Shown here: one piece after another, positions 1 to 6,650 of the stretch | Layout: the number at the start of each line of letters is the position of its first letter | How positions within the stretch are numbered: position 1 is the stretch's first letter | Assembly: GCF_000426725.1 (NCBI RefSeq) | Contig: NZ_KE384561.1 | Location: forward strand, 1-64,000 | Source: Sporocytophaga myxococcoides DSM 11118 | GTDB lineage: Bacteria; Bacteroidota; Bacteroidia; Cytophagales; Cytophagaceae | DNA: 64,000 nt | Direction of reading: 5' to 3' | Translations under genes and position numbers: made by a program | Notes under the pieces: generated by a model | Databases searched by the model: none | What the model was told of the DNA's origin: nothing | What the model saw: only the letters and a program-made list of their open reading frames with translations

Positions 1-1
1 C

Positions 2-109
2 GAAAAGAGGCCACACCTCAGCTGTGATTTGTTGACCCCAGAAAGGGCTCACGTTGAGGATGGAATATTAAAAAGACATTGGAGAAACAAGGAGGTTATG
101 ACGGAATAA
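2..109 (+). CDS. Transposase, C-terminal fragment (integrase-core type)
   Basis: An open frame enters from the left edge and stops at 107-109. Its 35 visible residues contain RPHLSCDLLTPERAH and then a basic tail with KRHWRN. This matches the RPH-x-S...LTP-x-AH ending of integrase-core transposases common in Bacteroidota insertion sequences. The catalytic DDE residues would lie upstream, outside the window, so activity cannot be judged. Whether the gene is intact or a remnant is unknown. Confidence 0.5.
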   Translation, partial: EKRPHLSCDLLTPERAHVEDGILKRHWRNKEVMTE

Positions 110-321
110 AGGTTTTTTTAGGCATTTACAGAATGCATAAAAAAGCAAATCCGACAACGGTGTAAACCTATTATCGGATTAATTATGCTATCTGACCGGA
201 TTAATCCTGGCAGGTTGCTCCTCAGCAGAGCCTGATTCCGCTTCATCCGATGATCAAATGTAAAGCGATTTTAGGATTAATAAAAAAGTGTAAATTTATA
301 ATCGGATTACCAATCCAAACT

Positions 322-370
322 GTAAACTTTTTTTAGGACGACACAGGTAAACTTTTTTTAGGACGACACA
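322..370. repeat. Two tandem 24-bp copies at the IS end
   Basis: Two near-identical copies, 322-345 and 347-370, each read GTAAACTTTTTTTAGGACG followed by ACACA, with a period of 25 bp. They are the best-conserved members of a degenerate series in this end and probably serve as transposase-binding sites. Confidence 0.6.
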
Positions 371-404
371 CGAGGAACTTTTTATCGAACTGGTTAACTT
401 TTGA

Positions 405-806
405 CTATACATTATAGAAGTTGGTTTGTAATTCTTTAATAGCCCAATCAAGCAGAATCTCTCCGGCCTTACCACCTAGTGTATAAAATTTATACAGATT
501 GTCTAATTCAATTTCGTCTTCTAAGCATTTATTCAACTCATACTCTTTATCCACTCCAAAAACACATTTAAACTCCGGAATTGGCCGGACAAAACTTTCC
601 CATTCAACATAGTTCATCCAAAGCCAAACTTTATAAAAGATCCGCTCTTTAGATTCCATCAACTCGAATGCATCTTCCCAATAGTTTGGCTGGATTTCAA
701 ATTTATTCTTCTCTTCGATATTTCTAGCAAATAAAAATAATTTGTCTTCTACTTTAGTTTTCGGATTTTTTAGTCTTTCTAAGGTTTTAGTGTCAAACTC
801 TATCAT
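405..806 (-). CDS. Hypothetical protein (133 aa)
   Basis: I do not recognise this protein. It is acidic, rich in aromatic residues and Glu, with no signal peptide or membrane segment, so it is probably cytoplasmic. The ATG at 804-806 starts an open frame that ends 35 bp from the IS terminus. It is the last of several same-strand small genes (405-3356), each separated by roughly 40-160 bp, which resembles an accessory cargo region. No motif allows a functional call; size and composition would suit an immunity-type protein, but that is only a guess. Confidence 0.6.
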   Translation of the reverse strand: MIEFDTKTLERLKNPKTKVEDKLFLFARNIEEKNKFEIQPNYWEDAFELMESKERIFYKVWLWMNYVEWESFVRPIPEFKCVFGVDKEYELNKCLEDEIELDNLYKFYTLGGKAGEILLDWAIKELQTNFYNV

Positions 807-910
807 ATTATACTAATGCCCCGCTTTTTTCGAGACTATATATCTAAATGTATCTTATTTTATTTGAATCTGCATTACAAACCGCAAGTTAAAAACTTAC
901 TCTCATTTTT

Positions 911-937
911 AGGCTTAAGTTTTGAAAACTTAAGCCT
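911..937. repeat. Palindromic element downstream of gene 942-1322
   Basis: A near-perfect hairpin with 13-base arms beginning AGGCTTAAGTTTT and one central base. It follows the stop of the minus-strand gene at 942 but has no U-run after it, so it is not a standard intrinsic terminator. The preceding bases (AACTTRCTYTCATTT) and the arms are shared with the hairpin at 1348-1370, making a repeated ~45-bp unit on both sides of one gene. Confidence 0.6.
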
Positions 938-941
938 AAGA

Positions 942-1322
942 TCATACCCCAATTAAGGTTATTGCAACTTCTGACAACTTAACCTTTATAAGCAATACAT
1001 CACCAACTGATATGCCTCTGGCTACATAATCAACCATAACGATGAAGTCTTTCGTCAATCGCAAACAAATTGAATTATCAATATCGATACTCTCAACCTT
1101 AACATTTATCATATTCACTCCTCCATTATAATGCCAAAACAAGAGCTTATCTTTACTGATCTCTGTATTTACCCTAGTTTCTAGTATCTCAAAAATATCT
1201 ATCTCCACATCACAGCTCATCCCAACTACAAGGTTCCTTTCTTTACAGATGCCGGCTCCATCTCCTATTGAGCAAGAGAATCTCACTTCATCTCCTTTAA
1301 CATCCAAAATTTTAACTTTCAT
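942..1322 (-). CDS. Hypothetical protein (126 aa)
   Basis: Unrecognised. The sequence alternates hydrophobic and charged residues throughout, as in an all-beta protein, with GDGAGICKERNLVVG near the N-terminus and a hydrophobic C-terminal strand. It has no signal peptide or TM helix. The ATG at 1320-1322 follows the upstream gene's palindrome by about 25 bp. It is flanked by two copies of the same palindromic element (911-937 and 1348-1370), which could mean it was inserted or moved as a unit. Confidence 0.6.
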   Translation of the reverse strand: MKVKILDVKGDEVRFSCSIGDGAGICKERNLVVGMSCDVEIDIFEILETRVNTEISKDKLLFWHYNGGVNMINVKVESIDIDNSICLRLTKDFIVMVDYVARGISVGDVLLIKVKLSEVAITLIGV

Positions 1323-1347
1323 ACTTTTAAACTTGCTTTCATTTGTG

Positions 1348-1370
1348 GGCTTAAGTTAAAAACTTAAGCC
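1348..1370. repeat. Palindromic element, second copy
   Basis: Ten-base perfect arms GGCTTAAGTT and AACTTAAGCC are separated by three A. It lies between the stop of the DUF5677-like gene (1401) and the start of the next gene (1322) and is the partner of the element at 911-937. No T-run follows on the minus strand. Confidence 0.6.
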
Positions 1371-1400
1371 AGACAAAACACCAGACTTAGCCCAGGGAAG

Positions 1401-2285
1401 TTATTTAATTGAATTCGCATATTCGACTAATTTTGAATTAGACTTTTCAAAAATCATATTAGTACTGTTCAGTTTAAATTTTTGATTTAGAATATTTAAT
1501 ATTGCATTAAGTGAGATATTAATCTGTTGTAATATCAAAATCGCAAGTTTTTTCTGATGATCCCCGAAATATTCAGCCGCTTCATTCGCATTTTTGAATA
1601 TGGACATGTCTTTTTGCTGCATTCCCAAATATATTCGAACCCCATAGTAGCTGTTATGAATTATTTCTGAAACATCCCTGTAAATTGAAAAGAAGGCAAA
1701 AGTCAAAAGGCCATTTACATACACTCCATACTCTTTACCGATTATTCCCAGCTTACCTTTTGTTGTTTCAGGAGTCCACTCCATTACTTCTCTTCCCTTC
1801 TTTGTTGTATATTCAGCTAAAGCATTTTTCATTTCTTCGGTAGTAGCCTTTTCAAACTCTTTTAGGAAATCAGAAAATCCACTTGTTATTTTAAAGTCAT
1901 TAACTTCTATTCCCCGAAATAAATCCCTATACCCTTTTTGATAAGCATATTTTTTTGAGGCAACAACTGCCTTTTCATCCTCTGCACAAATAAATCCTAC
2001 ATTAATAATTGATTCTAAAAATGGTCGAGAAAGAATAACTAGGTCTCTATAGTGGTTATTCTCCGCAAGCAATATTATACTCATCAGAGTTGTTTCATTC
2101 AGTTTCAACATAGGTCCGATTACTGAAGTTAGTTCAGAATAGCCAATTGTAGATGCTGAAATTGCAAATATTGCTTCCGTGTATAGATCTGTTTGCGTTT
2201 TGAGATGTTCTATTTCTACTTCAATTTTCATGCATGTATTGTTGCTAACTTTTTTATATACACACCAAGTGTGTATATTTTTCAT
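1401..2285 (-). CDS. DUF5677-like protein
   Basis: A 294-aa mostly helical protein. The segment around residues 75-120 (LSRPFLESIINVGFI followed by a charged KKYAYQKGYRDL stretch) resembles the DUF5677 family, whose members are widespread in accessory regions and have no settled biochemical role. No signal peptide. The start is uncertain: the first 18 residues (MKNIHTWCVYKKVSNNTC) look atypical and a second ATG at 2229-2231 begins the conserved part. The later start would also avoid overlap with a possible small upstream ORF (2254-2424). The family call is from pattern memory. Confidence 0.6.
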   Translation of the reverse strand: MKNIHTWCVYKKVSNNTCMKIEVEIEHLKTQTDLYTEAIFAISASTIGYSELTSVIGPMLKLNETTLMSIILLAENNHYRDLVILSRPFLESIINVGFICAEDEKAVVASKKYAYQKGYRDLFRGIEVNDFKITSGFSDFLKEFEKATTEEMKNALAEYTTKKGREVMEWTPETTKGKLGIIGKEYGVYVNGLLTFAFFSIYRDVSEIIHNSYYGVRIYLGMQQKDMSIFKNANEAAEYFGDHQKKLAILILQQINISLNAILNILNQKFKLNSTNMIFEKSNSKLVEYANSIK

Positions 2286-2424
2286 TTATATGTATCAAAT
2301 TATTTAATTTTAACTGACAAAAATTATCTAATACGGCTGAAGTTATTGGTGCCGTCATCTGGTCATTTGCAACGCTTTCCCTACTAACTTCTACTTCCAC
2401 AAGATTGATATAAGCCAAAACCAT
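2254..2424 (-). CDS. Possible small protein (56 aa)
   Basis: A short frame of 56 codons starts at ATG 2422-2424 with an AGGAG about nine bases upstream, unusually good for this genome. It stops 22 bp before the internal ATG of the DUF5677-like gene, so the two could be translated in series. Its middle part includes ANDQMTAPITSAVLDNF. No family is recognised. It fills what would otherwise be a 160-bp gap, but the short length leaves real doubt. Confidence 0.35.
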   Translation of the reverse strand: MVLAYINLVEVEVSRESVANDQMTAPITSAVLDNFCQLKLNNLIHINEKYTHLVCI

Positions 2425-2448
2425 ATATTTTCACTCCTATGGTTCTAT

Positions 2449-2856
2449 TTAATCACCAATGCAAATTACTTTTTCGTTTGTTAATCTTGCTTGCTCCATA
2501 ATTTTCAAAAAATGCCTTAGTTTTCTTTCAAGGTCTTTCTTTATTAATGATTTAAAAATTTCTTGCTTTACAGGTTCAATTTGTGTCCCTATATGTACTT
2601 GCCACTCCTTTTCCTTCTTCTGTTTTAATTTTTCCAATTGCCTTATCACAATCTCTTCAACTTTAGGCAAATTATCTCCTGAAAACTCTGCGTCATCATA
2701 TAAGTCTATTAATTCTCCCGTTTCTTCTTTTATTTCTTTAATCATAGTTGGCCATAAATACCAATAATCTGCATCTCCTCCTTTAAGGGAAATTGAAGTT
2801 TCTGGATTGAAGATAGGTGCTCTACCACCTACTGATAAAACAATAACAAGTGACAT
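2449..2856 (-). CDS. Hypothetical protein (135 aa), charged helical
   Basis: Unrecognised. After a hydrophobic N-terminal strand (MSLVIVLSVGGRAP) the protein becomes strongly charged, with Lys/Glu-rich predicted helices from about residue 65 to the end (QLEKLKQKKEKEWQ). This suggests a coiled coil or helical bundle. No TM segment. It lies in the same-strand run of accessory genes, 41 bp downstream of the HEPN gene, and may be co-transcribed with it. Confidence 0.6.
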   Translation of the reverse strand: MSLVIVLSVGGRAPIFNPETSISLKGGDADYWYLWPTMIKEIKEETGELIDLYDDAEFSGDNLPKVEEIVIRQLEKLKQKKEKEWQVHIGTQIEPVKQEIFKSLIKKDLERKLRHFLKIMEQARLTNEKVICIGD

Positions 2857-2897
2857 AATTTTTAAATAAACTTGGAGACTTTACAACCTTAACCTGT

Positions 2898-3356
2898 TTA
2901 TATACTATTCCTCTTCCGAGCATTTTCAATCATAGCTTCAGAGATTAGCTCAATAAAGCTTTTAAAATCATCTATCCTGAACTCAGCAATTACTCCTTTT
3001 TTTTCTTTAGTATCCTTAAAAATCACTTTATCAATTTGACGTTCATTATCTGAACCAAATTCAAAGTCGGCATGAGCAATACAATGTCTTAACTGAATAG
3101 CTAGATCTTTAATTGTTAGTATTGTATCATCTTTAACGCTTCCCCCTAAATACCATTCCTCAATTCTGTCATTTGGCAAAAATTTCTTTAAAAATCCATT
3201 TTCTTTGGGAAAGATAATTAGACCTGTTAATGAGTTAATATACATCGTAACATCAAAAGCTTCTTCATTCTGATTTTCCTTTAAAAATCTTTCATATTGC
3301 CTGATAGCCTTTAAGGTCCTATCAATGAAATCAATTTCCAAATTTATATAATCCAT
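2898..3356 (-). CDS. HEPN-domain protein (pEK499_p136-like)
   Basis: A 152-aa all-helical protein. The N-terminal FIDRTLKAIRQYERF and the segment MYINSLTGLIIFPKEN resemble the HEPN subfamily typified by pEK499_p136. The hallmark R-x4-H is present at Arg90/His95 within QLRHCIAHADFEF. In HEPN RNases this motif forms the metal-independent catalytic site at a dimer interface; these proteins often act in toxin-antitoxin, abortive-infection or CRISPR-linked defence. No classical MNT antitoxin partner sits beside it; the neighbours 2449-2856 and the XRE gene 3604-3981 are the only candidates. RNase activity is inferred. Confidence 0.65.
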   Translation of the reverse strand: MDYINLEIDFIDRTLKAIRQYERFLKENQNEEAFDVTMYINSLTGLIIFPKENGFLKKFLPNDRIEEWYLGGSVKDDTILTIKDLAIQLRHCIAHADFEFGSDNERQIDKVIFKDTKEKKGVIAEFRIDDFKSFIELISEAMIENARKRNSI

Positions 3357-3539
3357 ATTATTACTTATTTATTAATTTAACTTTTCACCTTACTTTTAAA
3401 TTTTAGAATTTTTATTTCTATATCCATCTCCTCCTATTGATTTATTTTGAATAATGTAAAACAAAACACCACCTACGCAACCAAACTGCGCAACAAAAAA
3501 TAATCCCAGCTTTTCCTTAAAAATTTTCTCTCACCAATA

Positions 3540-3587
3540 AAAAAAGCCGGACAAAACTTCAAATCTTTAGTTTTATCCGGCTTTTTA
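3540..3587 (-). terminator. Intrinsic terminator of the XRE gene
   Basis: Long arms AAAAAGCCGGACAAAAC and GTTTTATCCGGCTTTTT form a stem that on the minus strand is followed by a run of T. It lies just after the stop of 3604-3981. The symmetry may let it work in both directions. The rest of 3357-3603 is A+T-rich with nothing else recognisable. Confidence 0.75.
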
Positions 3588-3603
3588 CAACATATAAAAT
3601 CTC

Positions 3604-3981
3604 CTACTTCTCCCCCTTCAACCTCTCAATCTCCCTCTTCTGCATCTCCACCAACTCCTCCAACAACTTTATCTTATCCTCATAAAGCTTCTTCTCATTT
3701 TCTGAAATTGCAGAATTATTTTGAACGAAATATCCGCTTCCGTAAGATTGATCTCTATTCGTGATATTAAAAAATATGCGTTCATCAAACGCCAAGATAT
3801 CCTGCACAGTCACCTGCAACACCTTCGCAATCTGCTCCAGCCTCTCCGGGCTCACCGACACTTCATCCGTTTCAATCTTGCTGTAGCTGGGCTGGCTGAT
3901 GCCTAATACCTCTGCCATGTATTCCTGTTTCAGACCTTTCAGTTCTCTTACTTTCTTTATTTTATTTCCTAACGTTAGCAT
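3604..3981 (-). CDS. XRE-family transcriptional regulator with C-terminal coiled coil
   Basis: A 125-aa protein. Residues about 6-62 form a Cro/C1-type helix-turn-helix (GNKIKKVRELKGLKQEYMAE, then LGISQPSYSKIE and the PERLEQIAKVLQV helix). A short linker leads to a C-terminal coiled coil of about 35 residues rich in Glu/Lys/Leu, probably for dimerisation. A perfect inverted repeat (4014-4044) sits in its promoter region and is a likely autoregulatory operator. A strong terminator follows the gene, so it is monocistronic and not obviously linked to the HEPN gene. Confidence 0.85.
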   Translation of the reverse strand: MLTLGNKIKKVRELKGLKQEYMAEVLGISQPSYSKIETDEVSVSPERLEQIAKVLQVTVQDILAFDERIFFNITNRDQSYGSGYFVQNNSAISENEKKLYEDKIKLLEELVEMQKREIERLKGEK

Positions 3982-4013
3982 AACTCTTTAAAAATTAATC
4001 TGATACTTACATT

Positions 4014-4044
4014 ATAAGATATTCTTTTGTTATGAATATCTTAT
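4014..4044. promoter_or_regulatory. Probable operator of the XRE regulator
   Basis: Perfect 11-base arms ATAAGATATTC and GAATATCTTAT separated by nine bases, 33-63 bp upstream of the XRE start. Arm length and spacing suit a dimeric helix-turn-helix repressor. It also lies upstream of the divergent receiver gene. Two smaller palindromic sites around CCATATATGG (4105-4114) and TCCATATATG follow and could be further sites. Confidence 0.5.
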
Positions 4045-4189
4045 TCTTGTGATGAATAAAATACCACTTATTTTTGATCTTATATACAAAGCTAATAAAA
4101 TCAGCCATATATGGAAATATCAGACTGTCCTCCATATATGACCTGACTATTTGAAAACTATTTTTAATACATCTAAAAACCAGCTAAAT

Positions 4190-4588
4190 ATGAAACACAC
4201 AACCGGCGTGCTCTATGTCGACAGTGAGCAACACAACCTAAATGCCTTCCGTGCTTATTTCCGGGAATTCAAGGAATATAATATTCACCTCTTCAAGACG
4301 GGCATCGATGCGGTCTTTGCCCTGCATACCGAAAAGATTGATATCATCATTGCTGATCAACCCAGGCCAGAGGTTACAGGGTTTGAGTTTGTGAGTGCTG
4401 CACGTTTTAATAACTCACCTCCTATCATTATAGCGCTCACTGTACACAGAGATACACAGGTGCTGGATATGGCTTTGGAGCAGGGCACGCTTTTCCGGTA
4501 TTTCCAAAAGCCTATTGACTTTCAGGAACTGCACTTTGCATTGATAGATGCTAAATTAACATTGATCAACAGACCTAACTCCCACTAA
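4190..4588 (+). CDS. Single-domain response-regulator receiver protein
   Basis: About 132 aa from the ATG at 4190 (a TTG at 4151 in the same frame would add 13 residues). It has the receiver-domain pattern: acidic pocket VDSEQHN, phospho-acceptor Asp in IIIADQPRPEVTGFEF, and the conserved Lys in FQKPID. There is no DNA-binding or enzymatic output domain, so it would act by protein contacts or as part of a phosphorelay. The cognate kinase is not in the window. The first acidic position is D-S rather than the usual D-D/E pair, which may weaken Mg binding. Confidence 0.8.
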   Translation: MKHTTGVLYVDSEQHNLNAFRAYFREFKEYNIHLFKTGIDAVFALHTEKIDIIIADQPRPEVTGFEFVSAARFNNSPPIIIALTVHRDTQVLDMALEQGTLFRYFQKPIDFQELHFALIDAKLTLINRPNSH

Positions 4589-4593
4589 CCGCT

Positions 4594-4734
4594 ATGAAGA
4601 TCTTAAAATATGTTGTATTCCCTTTCCTCTTTATCTATGATCTCGTTGTTGTAACCATTGAGTTTAAAAGGAAAAAATTGCCGCTAACACCGTTTGTGCT
4701 GTTTTCACTTGGAAGAAGGAAGTGGATGAAATAA
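4594..4734 (+). CDS. Possible small membrane-associated protein (46 aa)
   Basis: Starts five bases after the receiver gene's stop, suggesting translational coupling. The frame encodes MKILKYVVFPFLFIYDLVVV, a single hydrophobic segment, followed by a basic tail ending RRKWMK. Codon use and composition look protein-like. No family recognised. Confidence 0.45.
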   Translation: MKILKYVVFPFLFIYDLVVVTIEFKRKKLPLTPFVLFSLGRRKWMK

Positions 4735-4835
4735 GTTGTAAGTTTTAAGTTATAAGTTTTAAGTAAATGATGTCAAAAGATCTATGAGAATTGAAATCGT
4801 GGTTCAGTCAAACCTGAGACGCACTTTATAAGTTC
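4735..4835. repeat. Interspersed composite repeat, copy 1
   Basis: Begins with AGTTTTAAGT-type low-complexity units and continues with a ~50-bp segment (GATCTATGAGAATTGAAAT..., TGGTTCAG..., GACGCACTT...) that recurs at about 6205-6257 and 9599-9655. The spacer 4735-5054 holds no other gene; its remainder is A+T-rich upstream sequence for the YihY gene. Confidence 0.5.
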
Positions 4836-5054
4836 GCAGGGAAGGTGATATTCTCCTTTTGTTAATTAGACTCTGATTCTGAATATTTTTAAAACCACAT
4901 TTCGTTGTTTCAACTCCTTATCAACTTACTATACCATAAAAATCTTTAACTAACCAGGTAATTACCGCATCGTCCTTATGAAGACTTCAGGAGCTTTATT
5001 AAACTATATTTTTAAGCTTTCGGTTACCAATTTAGGAACACTGAAAATGGAAAA

Positions 5055-6170
5055 ATGGATAGCAGGAATAGAGGAACGATGGCGGATCGACCAAAGGAGA
5101 TCCCCGCAAGAGGATGGAAGGATATATTTCTAAGGGTAAAGGAGGAATTTACCAATGATCATATCAGCATAGTAGCAGCAGGAGTTGCGTTTTATTTCTT
5201 TCTGGCGCTTTTCCCTTTGATAAGTGCTATGGTTGCCATTTATGGACTTGTATTTGACGCAGCTCAGGTAGAACAACAATTGAGTCAGTTAGGTGCAGTA
5301 CTGCCGCCACAAGCTCAGGATATCATTGGACCACAATTACATAAGATTGTCAGCGCCCCTCAACAGGGTCTTGGTTTAGCATTGATTTTCAGTATTCTGC
5401 TTAGTTTGTGGTCTGCTAACAGCGGTACCAAGGCGCTTTTTGATGGTATTAATATAGCTTACAACCAAAATGAAGAAAGAAATTTCTTTAAGTTAAATGG
5501 AATAACCCTTGCCGTTACACTGGGGGGAATATTTGTAGGATTAATAGCAGTAGCATTGGTAATCGGTTTTCCGGCTATAATTGATAAACTTGGATTGCCT
5601 TCTACTGTATCAGATATCATTTCACTGGCGCGTTGGCCTTTGCTTTTTGCATTCATCGTTGTTTCATTATCTGTAATATATAAAATTGCACCTGACAGAA
5701 ATAATCCTAAGTTTAAGTGGGTCACCTGGGGTGCATGTATAGCTGCTGCCTTATGGACCGGAGCTTCTCTTCTGTTTAGTTTATACATCAATAACTTCGG
5801 TAATTATGATGCCACCTATGGTGCTATAGCTGCTGTCATTATCCTGATGCTGTGGTTTCAGATTACAAGCATTTGTGTTCTTCTCGGTGCAGAAATAAAT
5901 TCTGAAATGGAACACCAGACAGCTAAAGATACCACTGTTGGTGAATCAGAGCCATTGGGACAACGAGGAGGATATCATGCCGATCGTGTAGCCGCCGGAA
6001 CAGAAGAGGCAGATGAAAAAGATATCCCTGATGAGGAAAAAGACCGGCACAGAACCGTAAGAACAGAAACTAAAAACAGAGATAGCGTTAAATTGGAGAG
6101 ATGGCTTAAAAATAAAAACAGAGATCTAAAGGCTAAGGATAGAAATATAAATCCTGGTGATGAAAATTAA
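5055..6170 (+). CDS. YihY/BrkB-family inner-membrane protein
   Basis: A 371-aa protein with six predicted TM helices between residues about 35 and 290. It has family features such as the first hydrophobic block AAGVAFYFFLALFPLISAMVA, an LWSANSGTKALFDGIN segment and the last TM with LLGAEINSEME. YihY/BrkB proteins (formerly called RNase BN) have no firmly established function. The ~80-residue C-terminal tail is highly charged and probably cytoplasmic and disordered. The start could be residue 9 (ATG 5079), which has a GAGG a few bases upstream and is better placed than the first ATG. Flanked by repeat-rich spacers, so probably monocistronic. Confidence 0.85.
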   Translation: MDSRNRGTMADRPKEIPARGWKDIFLRVKEEFTNDHISIVAAGVAFYFFLALFPLISAMVAIYGLVFDAAQVEQQLSQLGAVLPPQAQDIIGPQLHKIVSAPQQGLGLALIFSILLSLWSANSGTKALFDGINIAYNQNEERNFFKLNGITLAVTLGGIFVGLIAVALVIGFPAIIDKLGLPSTVSDIISLARWPLLFAFIVVSLSVIYKIAPDRNNPKFKWVTWGACIAAALWTGASLLFSLYINNFGNYDATYGAIAAVIILMLWFQITSICVLLGAEINSEMEHQTAKDTTVGESEPLGQRGGYHADRVAAGTEEADEKDIPDEEKDRHRTVRTETKNRDSVKLERWLKNKNRDLKAKDRNINPGDEN

Positions 6171-6305
6171 AGCTGAAAGCTAAAAGTTGAAAGCTAAAAG
6201 TATTTGAGCAAAGGTTGATGAGATTTGAAATTTGATTCATACATCTGATTCACTTCGTTAATGTCATTGCTACACCGTGGCCTGTCCTCCGACAGGCCAC
6301 GGTGT
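6171..6305. repeat. Composite repeat, copy 2, with palindrome
   Basis: Starts with AGCTGAAAGCTAAAAG units (6171-6203), continues with the ~50-bp segment shared with 4783-4835 and 9599-9655, and ends in a perfect hairpin at 6272-6305 (15-base arms ACACCGTGGCCTGTC, 4-base loop). A decayed copy of that hairpin is at 9560-9594. The hairpin directly follows the YihY gene and could also stop transcription, although it lacks a T-run. Confidence 0.55.
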
Positions 6306-6326
6306 AAATTACAGATAAATTTTATA

Positions 6327-6563
6327 GGGTTAGGTATTTAGTTCTCCTTACTCAAAGACTGCTTAGAAGCCTTGTGTAGCAGACTCACTAAAAACCTCAC
6401 CCTAAATCCCTCTCCTGAAAGAGAGGGACTTTGACGTGTATGTTAATAGCTCTATCTGTTTTAAAATCACGTGATTTTTTTACTGAACTGTTCCCTTCTC
6501 CTTCAGGAGAAGGGTTAGGGATGAGGTCCATTTACTTTGAAATGCGAACTAAATACCTAATCC
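6327..6563. mobile_element. MITE-like element with terminal inverted repeats
   Basis: The 18-bp ends GGGTTAGGTATTTAGTTC (6327-6344) and GAACTAAATACCTAATCC (6546-6563) are inverted copies with one mismatch, and weaker similarity continues outward. Inside lie two more hairpins of opposite composition, CCCTCTCCTGAAAGAGAGGG and CCCTTCTCCTTCAGGAGAAG, in inverted arrangement. About 237 bp long with no coding capacity. No clear target duplication; GTGTARATTACAG occurs outside both ends (about 6302 and 6602). Confidence 0.5.
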
Positions 6564-6650
6564 AAAAATTTTATTTTGTTGCAATGTCTATGAAATCCCT
6601 CGTGTAGATTACAGTTATTATATTTTACAAAAGTCTTTTAATGAACCGGC

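Larger units (their letters stand above)
1..370 (+). mobile_element. Right end of an insertion sequence, cut by the window edge
   Basis: The segment has the C-terminus of a DDE-type transposase (2-109) followed by a non-coding tail. The tail carries several copies of a TGTAAA...GGATT/AGGAC motif, at about 161-180, 259-278, 289-308, 322-345 and 347-370. The last two are near-identical 24-bp copies ending in GGACGACACA, which read from the other strand begin TGTGTCGTCC. Repeated transposase-binding sites ending in CA fit an IS terminus. The left end lies outside the window, so family and insertion duplication cannot be read. The family (IS3, IS481 or IS21-like) is uncertain. Confidence 0.55.

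Noticed and set aside
911-1400. Integron-type gene cassette array
   Set aside because: The palindromes after consecutive genes recall attC sites, but I cannot find matching GTTRRRY/RYYYAAC core sites and no integrase gene is present. Kept only as a repeat-flanked gene.
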